In this document: positions 10,476 through 22,100 of the stretch, piece by piece
Layout: each line of letters starts with the position of its first letter
Position numbering within the stretch: the first letter of the stretch is position 1
From: Symbiodinium natans
Lineage: Eukaryota; Sar; Dinophyceae; Suessiales; Symbiodiniaceae
NCBI GenBank assembly: GCA_905221605.1
Contig: CAJNDS010000014.1
Location: 284,501 to 348,500, forward strand
DNA: 64,000 bases
Reading direction: 5' to 3'
Program-made: the position numbers and the translations under genes
The notes under the pieces: generated by a model
The model's input: the letters and a program-made list of their open reading frames with translations, nothing else
Database searches by the model: none
Told to the model about the DNA's origin: nothing

Positions 10476-10499
10476 CTCAAGCAGCAGAGGGGTGTTGGT

Positions 10500-11330
10500 G
10501 AGTGATGATGTCTTTCTATTTACTTCGAGTTTCTACACCGTATACAGGATGTACATCATCTGTTCTGAGTAGAAGCTAATATAGAAGTTTCAAGGTGTAT
10601 GCTCGCATCCCCATGCCTGCTCTGCTCGGGTCTTGATCCTAGCACTTTGGCACGTGTGGCTCGCCCGGGATGGACACACTGCAAGTTCAGGAACTGCGCA
10701 ATGCTGGAGCAAATTTATTTGCAGTTTCGACACACCGTTGCAAACTGGCGTTGCAAGGAAGCGTCCAGTTGCAGGCGAGCTGTCATGGAAAGAAGTCGAA
10801 TCGCATGAAATGTTGGTCGACGTGCCCACGCGCAGACCAGAATATGAGCTGGGTATGTTGAGCATCCATTTAAGATAGAAGGCACGAGCACGAATCCTGC
10901 ACACACCCATGCTATGCTGTGGTTCATGTTCGCCTGCGCAGCTTCTCAGAATGGCAGAGGGCTGATCACACTCATTTCGCGAATCGCGAGCCCTCTCATC
11001 GCTCCATACGGGCTTGCTTGGCTAAAGCTTCTTGTGATGAAGTGACGAATCTCGGGTGGCACACATGGATTTGTCATAACGAAAAATTAGCAGTCAGAAA
11101 AGTCATGTGCATCTTCACTAGCGGCTCTGCAATGTACTGCCCCGCTTTCCTGAAAGGGACACCGCTTTCTGCTGGTAGGCCGACAGATTGCAGCAGACTT
11201 GCGTGTAAAGTCGGTCGCAGATGCGTTAAGCTATGAAGACCGCCTTTGCACCCGACCACGGCCCTGGGAAATCTCAACAGAATCTCAGGCCGTTTTGGTT
11301 TAGAGGTCTAAGTTGACCTTGCTGATGGCG
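10500..11330. other. Unique segment, no gene recognised
   Basis: About 800 bp without telomere-like repeats. Several 60-105 codon frames overlap on both strands with no motif, splice pattern or codon sense favouring one. Confidence 0.5.
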
Positions 11331-11509
11331 GCTTCTGCTATCAGGCAAGGTCGGTTGCCCTAAGCCCTAGATAGACCCTAAACCCTGAACCCTCCGAAAC
11401 CTTAAACCCTAGGCCATCAGCCCCCCCCCCCCCCCCCCGAAGCCCGAAATCCTGTCCGAGGTGCTGGGAGATTTTGGTCTCACAAGGTCTCCGAACCGCA
11501 GCCCAAAAC

Positions 11510-11640
11510 CCCTAAACCCTAAACCCTATTATAAACCCTAAACCCTAAACCCTAAACCCTAAAGACTAAACCCTAAACCCTAGACCCTAAACCCTAAACC
11601 CTAAACCCTAGACCCTAAACCCTAAACCCTAACCTTAAAC
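11510..11640 (-). repeat. CCCTAAA array
   Basis: About 17 units with CCCTAGA variants. Confidence 0.92.
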
Positions 11641-11661
11641 TTTCCAGGGGAACCTTGAGGC
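11641..11661 (-). CDS. Possible micro-exon
   Basis: Seven codons (ASRFPWK) in phase 0 between ATGTTTCATCAG|G and AAA|GTTTAAGG. Confidence 0.38.
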
Positions 11662-11859
11662 CTGATGAAACATGTGGAGTTGCCGAGCCCGGGCAAAAAA
11701 AAAAAACAGGGAAGCCTTAACAAACGTATGGGGCCGTGAGATTTCTCACTCAGTGTAGGGTTGAAGGTTCAGGGTTTAGGGTTTGGGGTTTGGGGTTTAG
11801 GGTTTAGGGTTTGGGGTTTAGGGCTTTAGAAATCTTTAGGGTTCGGGGTTTTGCGCTGC

Positions 11860-11908
11860 AGGGTTCAGAGGCTCGCATCATGAACTGCATGCGATACGGG
11901 GTTCTCGC
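11860..11908 (-). CDS. Short exon, product unknown
   Basis: ARTPYRMQFMMRASEP reads from GGTTGAAG|G to a GC donor, CCT|GCAGCG. The frame stays open beyond it. Confidence 0.48.
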
Positions 11909-12102
11909 CTTCAACCGGGGGCATAGAGCCAATCCCGAAAATCCTAAACCCAAACCTTAAAGCCTAAACCCTGCACCCCAAACCCTAAACCCCAAGCCTT
12001 GAACCCTAAACCCTACACCTCAAAACCTAAACCCTAAACCCTAAACCCTAAACCTTGAACCCCAAACCCCAAACCCCAAACCCCAAACCCGAAACCCCAA
12101 AC

Positions 12103-12157
12103 AGCAGACTCGACGGTCCAAGCCGAGGTGCGGAGGGCTGTTCCAGTGCGGACAGGC
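12103..12157 (-). CDS. Exon, product unknown
   Basis: The acceptor AATGCCTTCATCGCAG|G and donor GCT|GTTTGGGG enclose ACPHWNSPPHLGLDRRVC. CCCCAAA lies on the low side and TTTAGGG on the high side. Confidence 0.55.
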
Positions 12158-12288
12158 CTGCGATGAAGGCATTTGAAGGTTTAGGGTTTAGGGTTTAGGT
12201 TTGGGGTTTAGGGTTTGGGGTTTGGGGTTTGTTGTAGTTTGGGGTAGTTTGGGGTAGTTTGGGGTTTGGGGTTTAGGATTTCGGGGGT

Positions 12289-12407
12289 TCAGGGTTCACT
12301 AGGCTTTTTCTTACTGTTTTGGGTAGGTGTGTATGTAGCTCCTTGTAAATCTTGGTGAACGTATTTCTGGGGGCGTCCTTTTGAGCATGCAAGCAATGAA
12401 ACCCCTT
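12289..12407 (-). CDS. Candidate terminal exon
   Basis: From CCTACATGCAG|A the frame runs 38 codons, with GVSLLACSKGRPQKYVHQDL and a Lys-rich tail, to TGA. It may be a gene 3' end or read-through. Confidence 0.42.
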
Positions 12408-12521
12408 CTGCATGTAGGGGCCTACATGTATGAGATGCATTCACAGGGTTCTCATGGCAAATCACGTGCATTCGACATGTCTTTCGGCCCGCAAAGAAGA
12501 GTCCTTAGAGCCTTGACTGGA

Positions 12522-12638
12522 GGGTTTAGGGTTTAGGGTTTAGGGTTTAGGGTTTAGGGTTTGGGGTTTAGGGTTTAGGGTTTAGGGTTTAGGGTTTAGG
12601 GTTTGGGGTTTAGGGTTTAGGGTTTAGGGTTTAGGGCG
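12522..12638 (+). repeat. TTTAGGG array
   Basis: About 16 units with two TTTGGGG variants. Confidence 0.95.
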
Positions 12639-12779
12639 AGAACTTCAGTACAGTAGTGGGTCGTTTTAGGGCCTGAAAGGCTGCCAACCCTAATCTCTAA
12701 ACCCGAAACCCGAAACCGATTATGCAACCATCACCTGCCCCAGCCCCGGGACCCTGAAGCCTCCTGAGCCCTCAATCAA

Positions 12780-12911
12780 ACCTATCACCTAAACCCTAAA
12801 TCCTCAACCCCAAGTCCAAAACCCTAAACCCTAGCCCTAAACCCTAAACCCTAAACCCTAAACCCTAAACCCTAAACCCTAAACCCTAAACCCCAAACCC
12901 TAAACCCTAAA
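12780..12911 (-). repeat. CCCTAAA array interrupted by the copia element
   Basis: The array stops at the first base of the 5' LTR and resumes in register at 24259. It was therefore the insertion target. Confidence 0.95.
12907..12911 (+). repeat. Target-site duplication, left copy
   Basis: CTAAA stands directly before the 5' LTR and again directly after the 3' LTR (24259-24263). Removing the element and one copy restores the CCCTAAA register exactly. The match lies within repeats, so chance is not fully excluded. Confidence 0.72.
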
Positions 12912-13064
12912 TGCGTGAAGCATCCTGGCCGCTCAGGTGGAGACGTTGTTGCGTTACCGAGGCTGTCTTTTGTTCGAAAAAATCGAGGCGCGATCCGAGG
13001 GTCTAGGATTCAGACTTAGGCTGCCTAAGCTTTCTGGTCCCCGTAGGGTTCTGTATTTCACGTA
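12912..13064 (+). repeat. 5' LTR
   Basis: It is base-for-base identical to 24106-24258. It begins TGCGTG and ends CACGTA, an imperfect terminal inverted repeat. At 153 bp it is short for an element of 11 kb. Confidence 0.96.
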
Positions 13065-13076
13065 GGTTATCAGCCG
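13065..13076 (+). promoter_or_regulatory. Putative primer-binding site
   Basis: GGTTATCAGCCG follows the LTR directly. It resembles the TGGTATCAG sites complementary to initiator tRNA-Met used by many copia elements, with differences at the first bases. No host tRNA is available here to test it. Confidence 0.45.
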
Positions 13077-13154
13077 TAGTAGGTTCTAGGGCTGTGAGCT
13101 TTAAGATAGGCCTTTTCTTTAGGGTCCGGCACTTAGTGCGGGTGCTGTGACGCC

Positions 13155-16100
13155 ATGGATTCCTTTACACGTCAGCGAAGGGGCTCTGGAGGAAGGGATA
13201 TCGAGGTCCCTGCTGGAGCTTCTGAGCCAGATTATCAGGCAGCCTTGGGCCAAGAGGACAGCGAGCAACAGCCTGCACCTGTACGTCTAGGAGAAATGTC
13301 TCCGGGCATGTTGGAGCAGGGCGGGGTTCCGGCAGAGCCGGAGACGCCTGCCAACTTGTTTGTGGCAAGTCCTTTTCATTCTGAGAAGGTGAAATCAGAA
13401 GTGGAGCTTCTCAGATCGAGACCGGCGACGTTGGATGATGACGGAAGGCGTGCTGGAATCGATTACGATGAGGCAGCTCTTGGAGATTCGAGCTTTTTGA
13501 GTGGCGGCAGGGAACCGGACTATAGCTTAGCTGGCCATGGATCTCGTGGAGGAGCTCCTAAGCTGGCCCGAGTGGAGATAGCAGGCGAGCATGCTGTTGA
13601 GCAGTCTGGTGAAGCCGAGGAGCAAAAGCCTGGCATAGTTGAGGTGCAACCTGAGACTGGGCGAGGCTGGGAAATTACTGGCAAGGGTCGGGGTGCAAAT
13701 CCGAGGGATGGATCCGCGAGCACTTTTGCTGGTGAGAAACCGGGAGCTTCAGACGCTCGAGAGCTCATTCCTGACTCTGGTTTTTCCAGGATGGAACAGA
13801 TGATGTTGCAAGTGATGCAGGAGAATGCTGCTCTGCGGCAGAGACTGGAAGCGGTGGAGTCTCAGTCAAGCGGCCTGAGTGGAGGAACCTGTGTGACAGC
13901 GCTCGAAGCTCAGGTCAGTTCGCCGATGTCTTTCGCTGGGAATGTACAGAGTTGCGTGGCCGCGCCACGAGAGAATCGTCTTGTACAGATGCCGAGTGCG
14001 TTTCCGGGCAACGATTTCCAAGGTTCTGAATTGTCAAGGGGGTGGTTTGAGACTGCTAGGGTAGCTCAGCCTCCTGGCATGTGTCCGCCGCCTTGTGGAG
14101 CTTTGGTTGGGAGTCCCACCGAGCGGGGTGGGTCGGGTCAAGGTTTCGAGTTCTGTAGGGTTAGGCATGAAACTTCGGTGCCGTTTATGCCTGGGATTAG
14201 GTCACCACCCCCTAGGCCGCCCAGTGTACCCCTTCGGACTTTGGTTGAAAGGGATGAAGGGTGGGGATCAGGGACTCAGACTTTGGGACAGTTCGCTTCG
14301 TTTGCTTTGGCGTCAAGGGAGGGTCAGGGTGAGTCTGGCTATCATACACCAAGATCCGTAGGAGCTTCGGGGTTGGCTGGGTTCAGTTCTGATGGATATC
14401 CGCTGTCGCCGGGTGGTACTGTCATCCGACCTCCGCCAGGGCCTCCCCCAATGTCACCTCGAGGGGTTCAGGCTTATGGATCCGGGCACTTGGGAGCAAA
14501 TGCTGCTGAATGTGGGGTGATGTCCGGGGGTTCCCGGGGTCCAGGATATTTGGCTGGCGTTGAGGATTTTGCGCGTGGGGAAAAGGGGATACCGAGTCAA
14601 GGCGTTCCAGGGTCTTCTCCCACTGTTGCAGAGGGGATCTCGTCCTTTAGCGCTCCTGGGGCATTTCCTGAGGAACCAGCGAAGTACATTATCGACCTGC
14701 CTAAGCTTGCTGCTGCTGACTTGACCACTAGCGCCGTAACATGTGGCAACTGGCTTGCGCAGACACGCCAGGTTTTCGCGGGGCTTTCGCCGTCAGCGTC
14801 TGTTTGGTTCAGCTCGGTTGAGGGCGTGGCTAATGCAAGCTATCAGCGTTGGCTTGTAGCAGATCCGTTGGAACGGCTAGCTCTCGATCCCTCCACGGTT
14901 GTTGCTCACTATGATGCCGTCAAGTACCAGCGCGTAGAAAGTAGGGCAGTATCGTTGCTGTTGTCGTGTGTCCCTCAGAGTTTCAAGGATGAGCTAGTTA
15001 CTAACCGTTGGATGACAACTGCTTCCATACTGTATCGGATTCTTTGCGTTTACCAACCAGGGGGCAGCACGGAGAGGGCGTACCTCCTTTCGCGTCTTGT
15101 TCAGCCTGATCCATGCAAGTCATTTAAGGATGCGATTTCAGGTTTGAGGCGATGGCAACAGGATCTGATCAGGGCACGGGAGATACAAGCAACCCTCCCG
15201 GACCCCAGTCTACTTCTGAAAGGGATAGATGCTGCTACCAGCTCTCTTCTAGCTCTTCAGCCAATGGTGGCGTTCCGAGTTAGCGTGTTTAGGCATAAAA
15301 GCTCAATCGACTACAACCCGTCCGTAACGGGGGTTACGCAGCTAGTGAAACTCATTCAGGCTGAGTGCGAGTCTCTAGCCATGACTGTTGAGTCTCCTCC
15401 GGATAAAAAGGCCAGAGCTGCTGCTGCTGCTGCTGCCGCTGCGAAGGCCCCAGACCCCAAGCTTCCCAGCACATCTGCATCTTCTCAGACGCCGAGTCCC
15501 ACTGTGGCAGCGGTATTTGGAGAGGCGGACGCTGGTAAAGGTAAGGGTAAGTCCTCGAAGGGTTCTGGTAGTACGGTTGAGTGTTTCAGGTTTGGTGACG
15601 GTACCGGGTGTCGCTTTGGGGATAGCTGTACTTTCAGGCACGATAGGGCTAAAGCTAGAAGGCAAAGTAGGTGCTTGGCTTGTGGTCAGAGCGGACACTA
15701 CCGGCCGGACTGTCCGATTGTCCCAGCAGAGCTCAGACAGGTGCTGCCAGAGGGTGGATCGCCAAGTGCCAAGAGTCCTCCTAGCCCTAAGAAATCAGAG
15801 GCGAAGCCTAAGCCGAAGTCCCAGCCTCAAGCGAAGGGTATATCTGAGGATGCACCCTCTGGAAGTGCCGGTGCCAGGAATTCTGAAGCCTCTAGTGCTT
15901 CGGGCGCCAAGGAAGCCTTGTTTGCTGAAGCAGCCAAGCTTTTGCAAGGTGCAAGCGCAAAGGTTTTGAGGGTTGGCGAGTGGAACATAGATGAGACTTG
16001 GCTCTGTAGCGCTGTGAGTGCATCCAATCTTGAGTATGCCTTGATTGACTCTGGTGCCACAAACGCCTTAAGGTTTGCTTGTTCTGAGGAGCTTCGTGGG

Positions 16101-19100
16101 GCTGAGTCCATTCGGGTTGATCTGGCATCAGGTGTCACTGAATTGCACGTTAACGAGTATGGGACCTTGCTTAGCCCTGTTGATTGCCAGCTCATATTGC
16201 CTGCCGGGTACTTAGTCAGTATGGGTTACCGTATCTCTTGGGGGAAGAAGGGTTGTAGAATACGGCATCCCAAACTCGGAGAGCTTGAGGTGAGTGTGGT
16301 GAAGGGATGTCCTTTGGTACCTAGGGAACTTGGGATGCGGCTTCTGGATCAGTATGAAAGGTTTAGGGCAGGGTCTCGTTCGGTAAAGGGATTGACATGC
16401 TCTGAAGCTGGGGAACAGCTTAACGCGAAAGAAGTGAAGATGTGGTTAAGGGATCAACTGAAGCAGTCGGCTGCCGGGTTGCTAGATCGGGTTACTCAAG
16501 TGAGCCTTTTGAGGAGTGTGTTTCCTGGGATCTCGGATTGGGTGCTAGAGAGGACGGTAGTTGATCCGGAAGATCCCTTTGCGGGTTGCCAGGGTGTTGC
16601 TCCTTGGAATCGCAGGCTTAGGAGGAGTGTTGATCGGGATACGCAAGGGTCGGTACTTCTTCGTGTTGGGGCTGTAGGCGACAAGTGGAAGGGTCCTGGA
16701 CGAGTAGTAGAGCTTCGGAGGGACTTCGGTAGTGATCTCGGGATTGCGCCGGTCTTCCTTCAGGTTCTAAAGTGGGCTCAGTCTGGTGTTCTTGGAGGAA
16801 TTGTGGCTTCTACCGAAGAAAAGGGTTTCGAACTGGGAAGTAGTCTTTCGGACAGTGAAAAGGAAGCTGCGTTGAGAAAGCAGGTATCATGGTTCAGGTT
16901 ATGCTTAGTGTATATGGTGGCGCAGGCAGCTGCTGAGAACACTGCTTGTGAAGTTACCGAGCCGCGTGAGCCTGCTGGTGAGGGCGAGTCAGGGTCCGGA
17001 GAGCCTCCTCAGGGTCTTGATGATCCTCATGAAATAGCCTTGTGGGCTTTACGGAGGGCCGCTGTCAAGCTTCAGATGTCGGCTGAGCCGGAGTTGAGTG
17101 ACCTAAAAGGGGGGCCCCGAGCTGCAGAGAGTCCGCCTGTATGCAAAGGTGGTCAGACAGAGAGGGCTGTCTTCTTTGTCTTAGAGGGGTCCTTTGATGG
17201 GTTGACTAGGCCTGAAGAAGTGGAAGGGCTCCGTGAGGCATATGGGTTGTACCGGGTATCTTTTGATCAGGGATGTCTGGGAAATTTGGCGCGGGATTCC
17301 ACTGTCCTTGTGACCTCTTCGTGGGATGTGTTCGAGAGCCTACATGCCCTGCGGGTTCCGGAACATATTCAAATGCCTGAGTCTTCGAGGATCAATGGGA
17401 GTCGGGTTTGGGCTCCAGGTTTGATTGGGTGTGTGAAAAATGCTTGGGAGAAGTGCCGACGTAGTAGGCTTGAAGTTGGGGACCTGAGTGAGCGCCGAGC
17501 TTTGTTGGCGAAGCTAACCGAAGAGGAGAGTCTTCGTAGGCATAGGGCCAACGATCATATCCCTTTTAGGAGGGGGTGTGGTGACTGCATAGCTGCTCAA
17601 GGTCGCCAGCGGAGTCATTGGCGATCTCGGATCACCACCTTGTACTCTTTGAGTGTCGACATTGCTGGACCGTTCAAGGATGGTCGCAGTTTTGACCCGA
17701 TTGCGTCTGGCAGGGATCGTGGACGTGGCTATAAGTACTTCATTGCTGCAGCGTACTCGATACCCTTGAGTCCCGAGTTGCGACCTGATTTGAGTCCTCC
17801 TGATGATCTAGCTGAGTATTGTCCTTCTGAGTGTGAGCAAGAAGCTGCAGGGGTAGGACCTGTAGCCGATGAGGCGTCTGAGGATTGCTCTGAGTGGCTG
17901 GACGGGGTACATGAGCAGATTGCTGGAGGGTTCTCTAGTAAGGCCTTGTTCCGTAGGGTAAGAGGCAAGACGTTCCCTAGGGTTGATCCGTTACAAGACG
18001 GAGCTGAGTTTGCAGAAAGAAAGGCTCCTGGCCCTGATTTACCGGGGAACGCTGCAGACGGGGCAGAAGAGGAGCCGAAAGTCGTCACGAAAACCCTTTT
18101 TCTTGGGATTCCGTTGCGCACCAAGCGTGGCTCTGAAGTCATGGGACAGGTTCAAGCTCTGGTCAACAGGTTGGAGTCGTTTGGGTACCCTGTTCACCGC
18201 TACTTCGCAGACCGTGCTAAAGAGCTGAGGAGCCATGCTTTGATTCAGTGGCTTCGAGAACGCGGCATTCGTGCCTCATTTACCGCAGGAGAGGATCCTG
18301 CTGGAAATAAGGCAGAGGTCAGTGTCCAGCGGTTGAAGCAAGATGCCAGGAAACTCCTTCGCGTTGCCGATCTGCCAATCGAGTTTTGGCCATTTGCTAT
18401 TCTTCATGCTTCGCAAAGACACTTTGTGCAAATGGCTGAGGCTTTGGGTGTGGGACAGGCTGTCCTTTTACCGTTTGGGGTATGGTTGCATGCGCGAAAG
18501 CGTTTGAAGTCGGGTCATAAGAAGCATTGGGAGACACGAACTGTTCCGGGCAAGTACCTGGGGGTTGCAACTGATTGTGCTGGTGGGCACCTGGTGTTAA
18601 TCCAGGATGGGTCCGAGCAGCGTGTTTTGCTAACCAACACTGTCTACCCTGTTGATCCTTTGACAGTCCCGAAACCCAAGTTTCGTTTGACTACCAAAAC
18701 CCCGCCGGGTTTTGCTGTTCGGGCTGTGGCTGCTAAGAGCGCCAGATGGCCAACCGGCCGCTCTTCTGTTGCCAGGTTTGCACCTGGGGGGGAGTGCGTT
18801 GGGTGTTTGAGAGATTTCGAAAGTTCTGAGGGGCCGAAGTTTGAGACCGGGCTTGAATCAGGGTCTTCCAGTCTTTCCGAAGAGGCTTCAGATGGGGATC
18901 TTGGTGTAACTACGGATGAGGAAGGGTTTCAAGAACTCCAGGTTGATGGTACGACCGTGAAGCTTCTCTTTGGAGATTCTGGTGTTTGGCTGGGAAATAA
19001 GCTTGAGACTGGTGACTACAGCACGGTTGAGGCATTAGAGGTGCTTAGAAGGTGTGCTGACAAGCTTCCTCCTCCAAATCGAAGGGTATTGGGTGGAAAA

Positions 19101-22100
19101 GGTAGGTGTGCTGTGATGGGGTTGTACAATCAGGGGGGTTTTCAAGGCGTGTCGAGGTTCGCCAAGGATCATGGGGATCTTGTGCGTTACTTGAACAAGT
19201 TTGTTCGAGCTCAGGGTTGCGAACATCCTTACACTACCCTGTACCTTACTCGTAACACCTCTACCCCTTTGCACCAGGATGCTAGAAATGAAAGAGTGGT
19301 ACCGGTTTGGGTGATTGCTCTTGGGGAGTTTCAAGGAGGTGGCTTGTGGGTTGAAAGTTCCGATGGCCAGGGTCCTGTTTTAAGACAGTTGCCGGGGGGT
19401 GACTTAAGGGCTGGTTTTGTCAGGGATATTCATGATAACCCGTGCACCTTTAGTGGTCAATTGTGGCATTGCGCTGAACCTTGGTGTGGCAAGGATAGGT
19501 GGGTGATTGCTGCCTATGCTCCTCGGGGTACATGGAAGATTCTGAACGAATACGCTCGTGAGCTTGAGAGCTTGGGGTTCGATTCTAAAGGGTTGGATCA
19601 CCTTTTCGCTGCAGAGCGTGCTTCGATTTCAAAGTTTAATGCTGAGGGTGATGAGGACTTGACCTCTGAGGGGCTTTGGGAAGTTGAGTTTCCTTGTGAA
19701 GTGTTGAAGCCTGGTTGGCGTGAGCACGTTTTAAGAAATCACCTGTCCTCAGCTTTGGCGTGTAAAGTCCTTGTGAAGGAGCTTAGCTGTTTTGGAAATG
19801 ATGATGTAGGCTACGAATTGATTCGGACCTTGAAGTCGGTTGAATGCCAGCGCGAGTGGTATGAGGGACTTCTGTGGGATGACTTTGTCAGGAATTCTGG
19901 GAGTATGTTAAAGGCTTTGAATCAGGATGTTCCTCTGAACCCGGAAGACCAAACCAGCCCTGCCGAAGCTTTTCTCCAAACGAGGACAGTAAGCTTAGCT
20001 GAGGCAAAGGGTGAATTGGTGCTATGGATACCTTCGGCTACTGAGGAAGTTGTCTCTTTGGAACAAACGAATGAGGCTGTTGAGCGCATTGTCGTGTCGG
20101 ACATTGAGCGGTTGATTCAAGAAGGAAAAAGGGTAACCCAGGTTCCAGGAAAGGCAGTCCTAACCAGGAAGGCTGGTGTTGGGAAACGCCGATTCAGGTG
20201 TGTCGCGTGTGGGAACTACATCCCCACTGGCTCTCCTGATTCCAACAACCTTTATGCGAGTGGCGTTGAAAGCTTGACTGTCAGAACGGCATTAGGTTTT
20301 GCTGCTTACCGTGGTTGGGCAGCTTTGAGCGCCGACATAAGGACGGCCTTCCTTCACGCGCCGTTGGACGGCGAGCTTGAGTCCGAAGAAATTATCGTTG
20401 TCAGGCCTCCATCTATTCTTGTAGACATGAAAATTCTTTCCCCGAATCATCGATGGCGCGTGCGTAAAGCACTGTATGGGTTACGACAAGCTCCCTTGGC
20501 TTGGGCCCGGTTCCGAGATAAGTCATTGCGGGTGCTGACCTTTCAGTGTGACGGTGCATGGTATGCCTTGCAGCAGGGTGTCAGTGATGATTCGCTTTGG
20601 TTCATCACTAAAAGCGAGATTGCCGAGGATGACACTGAGCGTTGGCATGGTATCTTGATCATTTACGTTGACGATCTTTTGGGTTTCGCTTCATCGGTGA
20701 TCCTTAGTGCCCTTTTCGATGAAATACAGAAGCTGTGGAAGCTTTCGGAACCCGAGTGGATTCGGGAGGAGGCTGCCACTAAGTTCTGTGGGTTGGAAAT
20801 CCAGGCCCTACAACGAGGAGGGTATCACATATCGCAGGTTTCCTATTTGCAGGAGCTTTTTGCAAGATACGACGTCACAAGCAGTGCAAGTGCGCCCTTG
20901 AGTAATTGGACTGATCCGGAAAATGAGCAACAGGTGCAGTTGGAGACTGTCCGGAAGGCGCAAGCCCTGACAGGTGCTTTGCTTTGGGCTTCGTCGAAAA
21001 CCAGACCCGATATTGCTTTTGCTGTCAGTAAACTTGGGCAATATGCTGTGAAGGCGCCAAGCATTGTGATTGAGAGCGGGCATCAAATCCTGCGCTACTT
21101 GTATGGTACGGCGGACCTGTGGCTGGAATACCAGAAGCCAAGCGACAATTCCTGGCTTGACGCTCCGGTTCCTCGAACTTTAAATACTCTGGAGTTGTAC
21201 ACCGACGCTTCCCATGCCCCTAACGGGGGGCGATCTTGCCAAGCGATGGTCATCCTATGGGGAGGAAATGTGTTATGCTGGGAATCCTGTCGTCAACCGT
21301 TTGTGACTCTGTCCTCTACGGAGGCAGAGCTAGTTGCAGTCACCGCCGGAATAGTTGCTGCAGAATCAATTGGGGGCATCATTGAGGAAATGATCGAGTC
21401 CGACATCACGGTCTCTGCCTTGTGTGATAACCAGGCAGCGGTAAGGTCGTTTGCTGTTGGAAGTCTCGGGTGGCGTAATCGACATCTTCGCATGAGAGCT
21501 GCAGCTGGGCGTGAACGTATAGATGCGGGATCTCTAGTAGTCACCTATGTTCCAGGATCGATTCAGCTCGCAGATATAGCTACGAAACCACTGTCTCGAG
21601 CTAGGATTCTTCAGCTTGCGGAACTAATGAATATGCGAATGAGACTTTCGCCAGCTGGGGCAGATGATTCGATCCGTACAGTCAGCAGGTTGTCTTCCAG
21701 CTTCGGATCCCAGGGATCTGTCTCTCCCCGGACCTTAGCGGGTCTTGCATTGGTTGCTGTGTTGTCTGGTGTCCGAGCTCAACCGGCATTGCGAGTTGAA
21801 GAAAGGATTGAATGGATTCTTTGGTTCTTCGGAGTTTTGGTGGGTTTGGTTTTGCTTGCTTGGGCTCAGTGGTTCCTTGGTTTAGGTTTCAGAGGCTTTT
21901 GGCGGGGGGAACAGTTGCGGGAATTAGTAGGCGATGCTGTCAGTCTTGGGGGTTTGGAGTTTGCTGCCGAGGCTCAACAGGACTTCGGGGTTGGAAATGA
22001 GGTTTCCCTGGCTTCTGAAGTTGAAAGTAGGGCTGGTTCTGAAGGTGATGGGTCTGAACAGTTCTCTGAAACTGAATTGCTGGAGGCGCAGCGCAAACTT

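Noticed and set aside
10590-10930. tRNA or snRNA gene in the unique segment
   Set aside because: No cloverleaf A and B boxes or Sm site could be recognised.
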